In this document: positions 1 through 10,437 of the stretch, piece by piece
How the letters are laid out: each line of letters begins with the position of its first letter
Position numbering within the stretch: the stretch's first letter is position 1
Assembly: GCA_024663395.1 (NCBI GenBank)
Contig: JANFAH010000001.1
Span: 4,960,001-5,024,000 of the forward strand
From: Pisolithus tinctorius
Lineage: Eukaryota > Basidiomycota > Agaricomycetes > Boletales > Pisolithaceae
DNA: 64,000 bases
Direction: 5' to 3'
The notes under the pieces: generated by a model
The model's input: the letters and a program-made list of their open reading frames with translations, nothing else
What the model was told of the DNA's origin: nothing
Database searches by the model: none
Translations under genes and position numbers: made by a program

Positions 1-20
1 GTTAAGAAATCTCCCTCCAG

Positions 21-1144
21 TGGAGAGCTCCTCTCGCTGCGACTTCGAATACTTTGGTGTATCGAAATGCAAGCCAGCGACATGCAAGTCGATCAGAGGG
101 AGGTCATCTTCGTGAGAGCTTTCCATGTCGTGTCTCGCGAGACTCAACGACGGGAAACCTCCTGCAGGAAGACTTGGAATTGCTGTCGTTCTCGTCGTTG
201 CCCGCATTTCGAACACCCAATAGTTCGGACCAGGGACTTCCCCTCCGGGCAGTGTATCGCGACGCTGTCGTTGGCATTCGCTACCTCCATCCAAAAACGA
301 CTCCACCTGGCTCTCAGCCGGTGAGTTTAGTGATAGAACATTTTTCTTGCCAGCAGAGCGCTTCTCGCTGGCCCTGTCAGGTTTACCGTCGCTTCCAAGT
401 CACATTTGGCAGCATTTTGGAAGCTTCTCAGTTTATCGACACGATAAAACCAATCTGTCCATGTAAACCAAATCCGCAGCCCACCCAGATTCACCGCGAT
501 CCGACCATGGTTACAGGAGCTAGTTTGGGGCGAACTTCAACTATTTCAAATTCCATGCCGCCTGAACGACCAGTTCCGCCAAACGAACCGGGATTTAGGC
601 CTACAGGTAACTACCGAAGTATGGCGGGTATTCGGATGTCACCATCCAGGCCCAGTGGTCGGTGGAGTTCTGGTGTCTCATCAGCTACCCTTTCATCAGA
701 AGATAGTGGCTTCGTTGACGGCCCCAAAGTTGCCTACCTGCCTGACAATCAGCGAAAAGATTCAGGGGCTGTCAGTTCGAGCAATCCATCCCTTCCTAGC
801 TCTTCGCAGTCATATTCCTCAAGCCACAATGGTAACATGATACCTCCGCCTTTTGTTCCACGTAACCTGCCCCGCTCTGCCGAAGTGCCTATGCCTAGTT
901 CTGCTGCTACAGAGTCTATGGAACCTGAACGGCCAGGCTTGGTTTCGTCCTTGCGCACTTATCCGTCCCTCTACGGCCTCTCGCAACCAGACTTAGAACA
1001 CCTTGTAAGCCAGGTCGTGAGAGAGGAAGGCTTTGTACGTTTGGTAAGGCGAAAACTCTTAGCTGACGTGACATGCCTCAGTACTTCTGCCAGCTTGATA
1101 GTCTGGACGCTTTGTGGAGAACGAAGGGATTTCTGGCCCGCTAG
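21..1144 (+). CDS. REC114-like meiotic recombination protein (5' end outside window)
   Basis: Best read as the 3' part of a spliced gene. Exons are about 21-111, 168-320, 381-1043 and 1094-1144, all joined in phase 0, giving at least 318 residues. The introns (112-167, 321-380, 1044-1093) are 50-60 bp with GT...AG ends, and the window opens inside another intron. The N-terminal part contains YRRFQVTFGSILEASQFID followed by a CPCK motif, which resembles the PH-like domain of fungal Rec114. A Ser/Pro-rich linker follows, then a C-terminal helix region (LSQPDLEHLVSQVVREEGF, LWRTKGFL) like the conserved Rec114 C-terminus that contacts Mei4. Rec114 promotes Spo11 double-strand breaks in meiosis. 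The assignment rests on remembered family motifs; a fast-evolving PH-fold protein of another kind is the main alternative. Confidence 0.5.
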
Positions 1145-1245
1145 TTGAAGACATGGGTATCTGTGGAGTCTTTGTACTCAGCATTCATACAATTCCATGG
1201 CTTGACACGCGTCTCCTTTAACCCTATTTACTGTTAACCCAGTGG

Positions 1246-2568
1246 TCATGAGCCCTCTGCGTCTAAAGACGACCCCGACACCTGTAAGTCGTGAACGCTT
1301 TCTACGCCTACTCCCCGTAAAATTTCCGCTGGCCCAACCTTTTTGATTTCTTCTAAGTCGGAGTCACTCTTAACTAGCATCATTCCGGCGTATCCCAGGG
1401 AATTGACGTGAACGACAGTATCGGTGCCGGGTATTGTGTAAGTCTCATACCGCCGTGGAATCAGGTGCATATGTTCGAGCGTCATGATCACGTTGTACGA
1501 TGGAGAGCCTGATGGGTAGTCCGGATCATGTCGCACTGTTGATATCACCAGATCAAGGAGTGAGTGGAAAGGAGGGAAAAGCGTTTCGCGGAGTTGTGCG
1601 GGAGTGGAGTCTAGAGAGAGTGCCGGAAGGCGAAAGATGTGGTTCGCGTACGGCAGAAACTGAATCGCAAAAGGCCGTCCTGCGAGAGCATTTAGTTACA
1701 AGTGTTCATTGGCGAGGGAATTAGAATAGGTACCCGAAGCTTCGATCTTGAGGCTCCGGGTGATCTTCTCAAGGGGTGGGCCATCGTGTCCAACTTCGAT
1801 GAACTGGATGTGTTTGTGGGGCTGGCTTGCACCGCTGTTAATTCCACCTGTAAGGCACATGAATAGAAGCGCCAGAGGAAAACGAATGAACGCCGAGCCT
1901 TACAATTATAGAATGCGATGAAGTTTCTGTTTGCTCTGCGGGCAGCAAGCAAAAGTTGATAAATTTGCACCACATCGCTTGGTAAGAGAGGAGAGGTTTG
2001 TGGACGATACTCTGCCTTGTATGATATACTTCACCAAAGAATGACGGAGGGAATACCAGACGTGCCTTTCGTTACCAGCAGAAAGTGGTGAGGAACAACG
2101 CAATATCTGTTCAACTAATAAATGAGGTTTAAACGTTGTTGCTTGGGGAGGAGTCGCGATGAAACACAAGAATATGGAGATGCTCACCAGAACCACGTAC
2201 TCTGCCGTGGTGCCCTCATCCTCAAGGACCAAGTCGCCGACATACAAGTTAGGTGAATAGGGAGGCGCAAATGGATCTAGCTGTCCCGCAGGTTCAGCAC
2301 TTGATTTGTACGATGGCAGGATCTGTCCATCCCCCGTTCTCTGTTCCGGTTTCTTCTGTAACGCAGGACACACACGAATCTCGAACTACACGATTCCAGG
2401 ACACTGTCAGAGCGAATCGCTTCACAATCACCTCACGCAAGAAAATCGCACTTCGATACCGATATCCTCCTTCTGGTAAGTTTCAGATGGGAAGAAAAAC
2501 AAGTCCCCCGACGACAGCGCCGCTTCGTACTGGCTTAGGACGGACGATATGACTTCGGATGGATGCAT
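1246..2568 (-). CDS. APA2: Ap4A phosphorylase / ATP adenylyltransferase (Apa2 family)
   Basis: Five or six exons on the minus strand. Introns that can be placed include 1680-1733 (54 bp) and 1858-1913 (56 bp). In order the protein has an N-terminal region with SQYEAALSSGDLFFFPSET, then FEIRVCPALQKKP and DPFAPPYSPNLYVGDL, then VVPHHFLLVTKG, and the catalytic stretch AFYNCGINSGASQPHKHIQF. That stretch carries the His-x-His-x-Gln signature of the GalT/Apa branch of the HIT superfamily. The C-terminal domain (SYNVIMTLEHMHLIPRR, SLGYAGMMLVKS) is the typical Apa1/Apa2 one. The family splits diadenosine tetraphosphate with phosphate to ADP and ATP. The start at 2568 was chosen because it is the last ATG before the first conserved block. 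The reading frame looks intact. Confidence 0.88.
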
Positions 2569-2994
2569 TAATTGTGAACCTTGAATGTGTGATGGTTGCT
2601 GGTCGGTTTCAAGAATGTAGGTGAGGTTAAGGATGCAATTGCCGAGATCAGTTGCTGCAAGCACAAGTACTGGCTTACCTGGGGTCTACATAGATTATCA
2701 GTACATCTACCCCCACAGTCGCTCTCACGTGACTCGTGTTCCGAAATGATTCCGAGCCTCTACATACTGTACACGACATCACGAACATCTGGGACATGAG
2801 TGTTCGGCTGAAATCTGCAGGCTCAACCATGAACAGCCGAATAAGGTCTCTACGTGCGATGGAAAATTACGGGTTTAACTCAAACAGCAGTAGCAACGTT
2901 TGTCTGAAGGGGTCAAGTCAAAATCGGGGCAACGGACCAGAGAAAAATGAGATCGATGAAAAGACTCCAAAGATACAGGAAAGCGACTCACCCG

Positions 2995-3616
2995 TCAGGG
3001 ATGTCCAGCCCTGTGTACTTTTCCCGTCGATCCTGCTATTTTCTCATTTAAACCAAGTGCTATTACATAGAAGCCGACCGCAACTAGGGACCACAGGGCT
3101 GCATTCGTCCCCTGAAGTATGGGATGTCAGGATAAATGCCAGGAATGGGAGGGGAAGGACGTCCCTGATACAACAATGCCGCTAGCACGGCTTGGAAAAT
3201 GAGCAAGATTATCCTTACTGGGATGCTGCGATGGAAAGCGATGCGTGTGATAGGGGCAAAAGGCCATTCCAGTGCAATGATAACAAGACCAATTGCAATG
3301 GTCATAATCTGGATGACAGGGATTCCGACAATGAGGGTAATGAATACACTAATGCGGGGGTTCGGTCTACAAACGAGTAAGCGGAAAACTCGCTATTGAA
3401 GGGATACTGTAACACATACTGGATACCGCCGGGGTCGCGCAGTATGCCACCAGCGAAGTCCCAGAAAAACTTGCGGAAAAACACGCCCCAGAAGCTTGCC
3501 CAAACTGCATCTGCAGATGTCCGGTGAGTGTAAGACTGCGAGTGAACAGACCACCTACATATGCTTGCAGTAAGGGAAACGTAACGACTCAACTCATGCC
3601 AGATGAGTTTGCCCAT
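2995..3616 (-). CDS. Small multi-pass membrane protein (basidiomycete DUF7727-like)
   Basis: Starts MGKLIWHELSRYVSLTASIY and continues AVWASFWGVFFRKFFWDFAG, DPGGIQ, then hydrophobic segments VFITLIVGIPVIQIM, IGLVIIALEWPFAPI and IILLIFQAVLAALLYQ, and ends GTNAALWSLVAVGFYVIALG. This matches the layout of a basidiomycete family of roughly 140-residue membrane proteins of unknown role, with four predicted membrane spans. Two introns are canonical. The third, after LLYQ near 3163, would be phase 0 in the family, but its donor reads GG rather than GT (see findings). The final exon would end at the TGA at 2995-2997. No function is claimed. Confidence 0.72.
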
Positions 3617-4460
3617 CCCTTAGACTAGCTGGTTGGTGAGAGGCTGACCAACTATCGCTCAGACGCAGGCTGTAAGTGAAGAATTCGATGAAGTGTACGG
3701 ACGCACTGGGGAGACGGGGGGAGAAAACAGTACTCAGTCACTGGCCCCGGACAAGATGGAAACTGTGATACCAGTCTTCGCGACCCATTGCAAATTACCC
3801 AAATACCACAATGTGCGATCCGATCAGGTGGGCTCGGAGCTACACCTTGGTGTTGGATTACATAGCACGTTTGAGAACTATTATTGCGCAGTAAGGCACC
3901 TGAGGCGTATAAGGAATAGGAAGTAAAGGACCACTTTGCCCTTGCAAGGCTGCTGCTGCTCTGAATGCATCTGTACAGTGCATGTAGGTCGGGGGGTGTC
4001 CCATTATCGTGGTAACATGATCGGTCGCTGGGACGATGATTGGGTTGGTCTGAAACAAATGTGAACCGTGACAAGCACCAAATCCGGCAGCGCGGCATAT
4101 TCTGAGGTCACTCACAGGATCCGATTGTATTCGCCATAATGTCCGGGAAGAAATCGACCAAGCTTCCAGTTCTCTCCCAGTCCAGGGATCTCGTCCCAGT
4201 AGGCCCTAGGCAGGTCCAGGCCAAGCACCACGGAAAGCGGGATGAGAACGGCCTCAGACCGTCAACATCTCGGGCACTCGTCCTCCGCAACGGGAAATAT
4301 GGCACATATGGAACTGGGGAACTCGTGTTGGCAAGCAGAATAAGTGGAAGAGAAAAGCTCGACCTCCTCGCAGGTGGGATCCGTGTATTCCAGCCTCTCC
4401 CAGAGGTGCTCATAACTACACTCAGAAGATCTCCTCTCCCAGAGAGCACGGACCGCTATA
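3617..4460. other. Intergenic stretch with an unresolved possible minus-strand gene
   Basis: About 840 bases between two convincing genes. The minus strand contains intron-like signals, such as GTGAGT at 4116 running to a TTTCAG acceptor near 4051, and a protein-like reading that includes PRAYWDEIPGLGENWKLGRF. No frame holds together over more than about 60 codons and no family is recognised. It may hold a small gene divergent from the 4461 gene, or only untranslated sequence. Confidence 0.25.
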
Positions 4461-7452
4461 ATGGCTCCTCTTCAGTTGGAAAAATGCATTAAGATCGCAG
4501 ATTCCCAGTTCAACGGTACGCACGCCTCAGGTTCTCTGGCTTTTGCAGTGCTTAAGAGTCTCCAGCGTACCTGGATGACGTCGCTACTCTCAAGGATGCC
4601 GAACTGTTCTATGACAAGATACTAGACGAGATCGTCGCCCGCACGCCACAAGGTAGTGCCAAGGGTGTCCAGGATGCTCTCTCGAATGCCTCTTATGTTG
4701 CATCAGTGGTGGCAACAAGGTTTGCCTGCTTCTAAACCATTCCCTTTGTCTGAACTTGTATCGCACAGAATCCACAACGCACACATGATAGCATCGGGAT
4801 GGAGAATTGTCCTGGACATGCTTAGAGGATTGGTCAAGTCTGGGCTCAAGGATGGAACGGCCCACAGACAGCTCCAGAAAGACGAGGGGCTGCGGTCCCG
4901 TTACCTTGTCCTCTGCGATATTGTCAACGTTTTGGCAGACCTTGGCCAAATGCAGTTTTCTGTTCTTGCAACGACCACTCGTATGAATTACTTACTTCTA
5001 CGACATCACAATACTGACCTCTGTATAGCGCACTATTCTCGGTATTTCAAAATTGTAGAGAATGTGCCAGTAGGCGAGCCAGAAATAGCTTTTGATTGGG
5101 GTGGCCTCAAGGATGTCTGCAAGTCATTCTTGGATTCCATAATCATAGAATTATGCTTCCCAAGAGCGCCGTATCCAAAGCGTATCCTTCTCCAGATTCT
5201 TCACGACGCAGTCGACGAATCCCCACGAGAGGCAAAACGCTTTCCACAGAAGATGTGGGATGCAGTTGGCGATCTCTCTGTAGGTGTCAGCCACGTATGA
5301 ACTGGCGAATTGCGTCTTATCTGCGTAGGTGACACTCGAGCTTCAAGAGCTCCTGGAGAGCCCATTACTAGGGCCCGAAAGAGAAAAGCTCAAAGCTCTT
5401 CCACGCAAGATGCCCGAACGATATGAGCTTTGGCTAGATGCACAGTTTTATTCCAAGCAAGCATCTGAATGTTACGACAACTTCAAAGATATCATCAGCC
5501 CGCTGGAAGCGACGAGGGATCAAGCTGTTCTCGATCAATTGTGGGGAGTCGTGGATACGGTAAGTCTCTCGGGACGTCGTTTGGCCAGTCCTTATGGCAC
5601 TCAGAATTACTCACGGGCGTCGGATGTTTCCATTGATGCGCTTTGGCAACTTGATGATGCATATCGTCGGACACCCCAATGGACCGCTCATTATACCCCT
5701 GAGCTCGCCACCTTTTATGACTCAGATGACTCAGATGCCGTGAGGTCCCTGGTTAAGGTTAGGCATCCACGCAAAAATGCGGTGAAGAAACCGCAGAAGA
5801 AGGTCCTTACAATTACCGACGGACGGGATGACGGTGTTGACTGTGATTCCATGCCTGAGCTCCAGTCCGTCTCGGAGTCGCCCGGAGAAACTGACGAATA
5901 CACAGATTCTGACGAGCAGGGAGAGGTCGATGATGAAGACCAAGAGAGCGAGTACGAATCGGAAGAAGAAGATTTATATCGAACTATGCTTAGGGAGGCG
6001 ATGGATGCTGCCCTGGCTATCCCCGAATTCTTCGATCCGAAAGCAAACGTACCCGATTTTGAAGCAATGGCAGAAGAGCGCAAGGAGAATCCGTTCCTGA
6101 AATTGCTCAGCTCACTACGAGGTGAACTTTGTAGCGTGACGTTTGAAAGGCCACATTTCAGACGCTTTTTCAGGGCGCATGTTTTCATCCGATGCCAAGC
6201 TTAGTGCCGCCGCTCGTGCCGAACCAAGGGAAGGCCGTTTCGGAGCTAAGCTACCAACCGTTAAAGGGGCAGGCAAAGTTGCTCCAGCATTCACGGTCAG
6301 CTTTGCTGGGGTGCCCGACGATGATCTGCCTCCACTACAGCCTCTTCCCACCCCAAGGGAAAAGCGCGTCCCGAAGCGCCTCTGTAGAAAATCCTTCATC
6401 ATACCGGATCCATCAAGACTTACTCCCCGTACGTCCTATGCGCGACCTCCAATTGCCTCCTTGTGACTCCGATGTAGCTGCCGCCCCCCAGCCCCCCCAG
6501 GACCGTCGTGCTGCAGTCGAGGAAGTTGAGGATGAAGAGGACGCTCCGTCGGTAGCTAGCAAGAAGAAGAAGAAAAAGCCAAAGAAGAAGCGGGCCGAAA
6601 CATGTGGAGTGGGGACAGTACCAGAGGCTGAGGCTTCCACGACGAATCTAACTAGCGCACGTTCGCCCGCGGGAAGCACCCTGAAGTCTTCTATGGGAAG
6701 ACCTCTCCTTTCTGATGGCCATGTGGCATTGCATGGATACGCTTCAACCACATCATTACCTATCGAGCCGACGACCGCCAAGTCTGGTCATGCCTATCTC
6801 CAGGAGTTGGGGATGCCGAAAGAGAAGATCAAGTCGCGCCCTGACCATGCATCCTTGTTTTCTGATAAAAAAGGGTTCCTCTCCAAACTAAGCGGGGGAG
6901 ATAAAGCCAAGGAAAAGACAGAGCCGAAGCAGTCTAATTCGAATGCCAATACGTCTACATGGTTCTCCAGGCTCCGGAAGAAAACAGCTGGATACATGCA
7001 ACAACTGTTGCATCCTGGCGAAGAAAAGCAAGGGGGACTCAAGTGGGAGAGCTTTTTAAAGGTTCACGCCAGTGCCTTCTTTCGCTTTGTGTCGTTGACT
7101 CTTTGTTATTGTTTCTGCCTCCAGGTCATGAGAGAAATGGGTTTCTCATGCGATCCGAGTACTGCAGGATCGTCTGTTCGTTTTGATCCGCCGAATAAAC
7201 GGGATAAGGTGAGCGTCTGTATAATCATTCGCAGATTACATCCCAATGCTTACCGGATTTTGCGCATCGCAGTCGATCACCTTTCACAAACGTGCGGTTT
7301 TCGGCACCCGAAGTTATCGCTGGGCTAACCTCTCTGTAGCGCACCCTGATCCGACTCTTCATCCCCACAAGCTGAGAGAGTTTGGGAAACGGTTGAAAGA
7401 GTATTATGGGTGGTCAGAGGAAGACTTCTTGAAGCGGACTGCCAATGCGTGA
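4461..7452 (+). CDS. Large basidiomycete protein with C-terminal HicA/YcfA-like domain
   Basis: A multi-exon gene starting MAPLQLEKCIKIADSQFN at 4461. The first part is helical and of unknown family (DIVNVLADLGQMQFSVL; ILLQILHDAVDESPREAKRF; LESPLLGPEREKLKALPRKM). A very acidic region follows near 5840-5980. Next comes a basic Lys-rich patch near 6560-6595 and a Ser/Pro-rich linker. The last exons (about 7036-7452) read LKWESFLK, VMREMGFSCDPSTAGSSVRF, ITFHKPHPDP and LREFGKRLKEYYGWSEEDFL. This is the pattern of the HicA/YcfA dsRBD-like fold: an N-terminal helix, a Gly-Ser loop, a beta strand with His, then a helix. In HicA the catalytic His follows the GS; here that position is Ser. The junction introns (7209-7270 and about 7289-7339) are canonical. 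The role is unknown; RNA binding is a reasonable guess from the fold only. Confidence 0.72.
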
Positions 7453-8236
7453 ACTTTACTCAGTGCGTGTGCACATGTGCGTTATCGGGATTTCGCTGGC
7501 TGGCAATTCATTGTGGTTTGCCAAACGCTAGTCTGTAAACGACCTCAGCGCGACACAAACACGTTAATTTAGACCAGCAGCGCTACGAGACTAATCCCTC
7601 TTCATGCCAGCTCCTTATGACCTGGATGTTATTTTCCTAGTTATCCTTCCTTATCAGCGAGCTTCCTGCAGAACGGCTACCTCACTCAATTCTTTCAGGT
7701 ACTGAGTGAGACTGTATTTCATTCTTGCCCCGCTCCATCATCGATATCGTCCCTAAGGCCTGAAGCCTTGAATCGTTGATCGTCTGACGTCTACTACACG
7801 CTCGTACTTGCTCGATGACCACCGCCCCGTCTCGGAAAGGTGTGTCCAGTGTTCATAGAGATGCTGATCGTCAGTTCAACCCAGGAGGGATCGTTTGCAC
7901 TTCGCATCTGTACTAATCGGGCACTAGAGATCAAAAAAAAAAAAAGCAAGATCCAGCAAAGGGATGAAAGTACCGTCTATTTCCTAGCGTTACTTGAGTG
8001 GCTTCCATTCCGCTGTTCAGGCAGACGTTAGGATAGATCTCGCACATACAGTATCTACTACCAAGTAGTAGTTCAATGGGAGTAATTGACTACTGAATGA
8101 TGGCTAAGACATAAACGGATTGTGCCTCTCACGATTAGTGATTGATCCAAATTGGATCGGTGTCATAGTGCAGGAATCATTGGACAGACAACCCCAGCAG
8201 GCCCCAGCACCAGGATTGACTGCGAGTGTGAACAAA
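7453..8236. other. Intergenic region, no gene seen
   Basis: About 780 bases between two plus-strand genes. It holds a 13-base A run near 7934 and scattered stops in all frames. Nothing coding or structured can be supported; it probably contains the 3' UTR of the upstream gene and the promoter of the downstream one. Confidence 0.5.
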
Positions 8237-10331
8237 ATGACGGCGAGGCCCCCTCCTGCACGCCCGCACGTAGGGTTGCATTCATCCTTCAATAATGCAA
8301 GGGCAAGCACGGAATGGGGTGAAGATGATGCATGGGACAGCGCATCCGACTCGGAATCCCCGCTACGTCAATCGCACCTGTCATGGAGAGCCACTACAAC
8401 TTCACCGAGGCAGCAGATACCTCCTCAAGCAGCCCCGAAGCCAGTCCCAAGGTCATCAAACAATTCGTCGTCCTCAACGCTCGCGTTCTCCTACACACAT
8501 GTCAGTGCACCGAGTCCTAGTTCTTATCCTCCAAAGGTGGAGGAAGAGTCCTCCAGCCAGCTGTCCAAAGGCGGCGGATGGACGGTGGTCAGGAAACCAA
8601 GTATATCCCAGCGCAATACAGACGGTAAATCACTACAGGTCAACTGTGATGATATGAACGGGGATGGCGACCTCGATGCCGATATGGTTATTGGTGATTT
8701 CGAACTAGAGATCGAGCCGGTAGTAGCTGCCAAGGCTAGATTACCGCAGGGGACAATGAAGTCCGACGCTGAAGAGGTGGTCAATGGTACCGACGCCTTT
8801 CCCCGGTCACCAGTCTCTCTAAGCATCCCGCACAGATCCCTTTTTCAGGCTTCTGCGTTCATCCCATGCCCCAAACCCAAACTTGTCGAGTACGCTCCCG
8901 GAAAACAAAACGAACGTGATTGCTCGCTCTGGAGACACAGAGAAATTCCTCCGAGAGACTTCCATTCGTCACAACCGCCGCCTGAAGTTCATCGACTGTT
9001 TGAGCAAAGAAGACGTGGATATCGGTATGCACTACTTCTCATTGCCAGAACGATGTAATTCAGTCGCTTTCAGCGGAACTACGCAAACTAGCGTGGGCTG
9101 GTACGCCGGATGATCTAAGGCCGATTGTCTGGCCAGTACTTTTGGTAAGTACTCCTCCGGAATCTTTCACAATGCAGGTCACATAGTTGCGGGAGGGTTA
9201 TATTCCCTTGCCTTCAAATTTACGTGTCCCCACTCTCGCTCGAAAACGAGAAGAATATCTATCCTTGGTCCAACTTGCTTTCGCTCGTGACCGACAAAGT
9301 CTCGACCAACAAGTCTGGCATCAAATTGAGATCGATGTCCCACGAACGCGACCAGGCGTACAACTTTGGATGCAGGAAACAACGCAGCGTGTGAGTCACA
9401 CGGGTGTGATTTTATCACGCCCGCTGTTCTAAGATCTTTCACAACTAGAGTCTGGAACGGATTCTTTACGTCTGGGCTATACGACACCCGGCGAGCGGAT
9501 ACGTGCAAGGCATAAATGATCTCGTTACCCCATTTTTTCAAGTATTCCTGTCTGCATATATTGGTCTGTTTCGCCATTATCACCCGTTATGAATACACGT
9601 TTTCAATTTGTGTTACCTTCTTCAACAGACTCGGATCCCGAACTTTTCGATACCTCATTGCTTCCACAGCCTATCCTCAACGCTATCGAAGCCGATTGCT
9701 TTTGGTGTCTTTCGCGTCTTTTAGACGGTATCCAGGATAACTATATATCCGCTCAACCTGGTATTCACCGCAGTGTCAAACGCATGGCGGAACTTATCTC
9801 GCGTATCGATGGTTTGTCCGATGCACTTCTTAACATAGGTGCAATAATAATCTTCGTTTCCTCAGCACCCCTATACAACCATCTAGAGTCTCAGAATGTC
9901 GAATTCATGCAGTTCGCATTCAGGTGGATGAATTGTTTACTGATGCGGGAGATTAGCGTTCAGAATACCATACGAATGTGGGATACCTACTTGGTCAGTG
10001 TTTGCGATCCCTCGTTGCACTTGCGTGAGCCAGAACTAATTGCGTGCCTAGGCCGAAGGAGCGGATGCGTTTTCCCAGTTTCACTTATATGTGTGCTCTG
10101 CATTCCTCGTTAAATGGAGTACAAAACTCAGGCAGATGGACTTCCAGGCAAGTACACCTTGAACAAGGTCCATTCATAGTGGTGACAGTCGAGCCCTAGG
10201 GTATAATAATGTTTCTTCAATCTCCACCCACCCAGGATTGGGGGGACCACGAGATTGAATTGCTCCTCAGTGAAGCTTTTGTGCTTTGCTCAATTTGGCA
10301 CAATGCACAGAGTCACCTCAATGCTAGGTAG
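8237..10331 (+). CDS. GYP1: Gyp1-type TBC domain Rab GTPase-activating protein
   Basis: Multi-exon gene. The start at 8237 (MTARPPPARPHVGLHSSFNN) is preferred over an upstream in-frame ATG because the sequence then begins with the usual short N-terminus. A disordered region (EWGEDDAWDSASDSES, GGGWTVVRKPS) leads into the TBC domain, which starts near RETSIRHNRRLKFIDCLSK. The two catalytic fingers are visible: Arg in IEIDVPRTRPG (about 9327-9356) and Gln in HPASGYVQGINDLVTPFF (about 9490-9535). Later blocks include EADCFWCLSRLLDGIQDNY, FMQFAFRWMNCLLMREI and TIRMWDTYLAEG, ending QDWGDHEIELLLSEAF. The family (yeast Gyp1, animal TBC1D22) stimulates GTP hydrolysis by Ypt1/Rab1 at the Golgi. Exon joins near 8780-8850 are not certain. 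Confidence 0.88.
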
Positions 10332-10437
10332 CTCATTAATGATTATGTCGTAACTAAACGCGGAGCAGAAAGCATATGGTGATGTGTCTGTGTGACCAGC
10401 ATGATCGGTATATAACAGAAGCAGGATAGAACTGGGC

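Noticed and set aside
3693..4492. Plus-strand open frames upstream of the 4461 gene considered as its first exons.
   Set aside because: They do not connect by splice sites, and the ATG at 4461 is followed by a consistent exon structure.
7934..7946. An A run considered as the poly(A) tail of a retroposed copy.
   Set aside because: No coding sequence or target duplication flanks it; it is short and intergenic.
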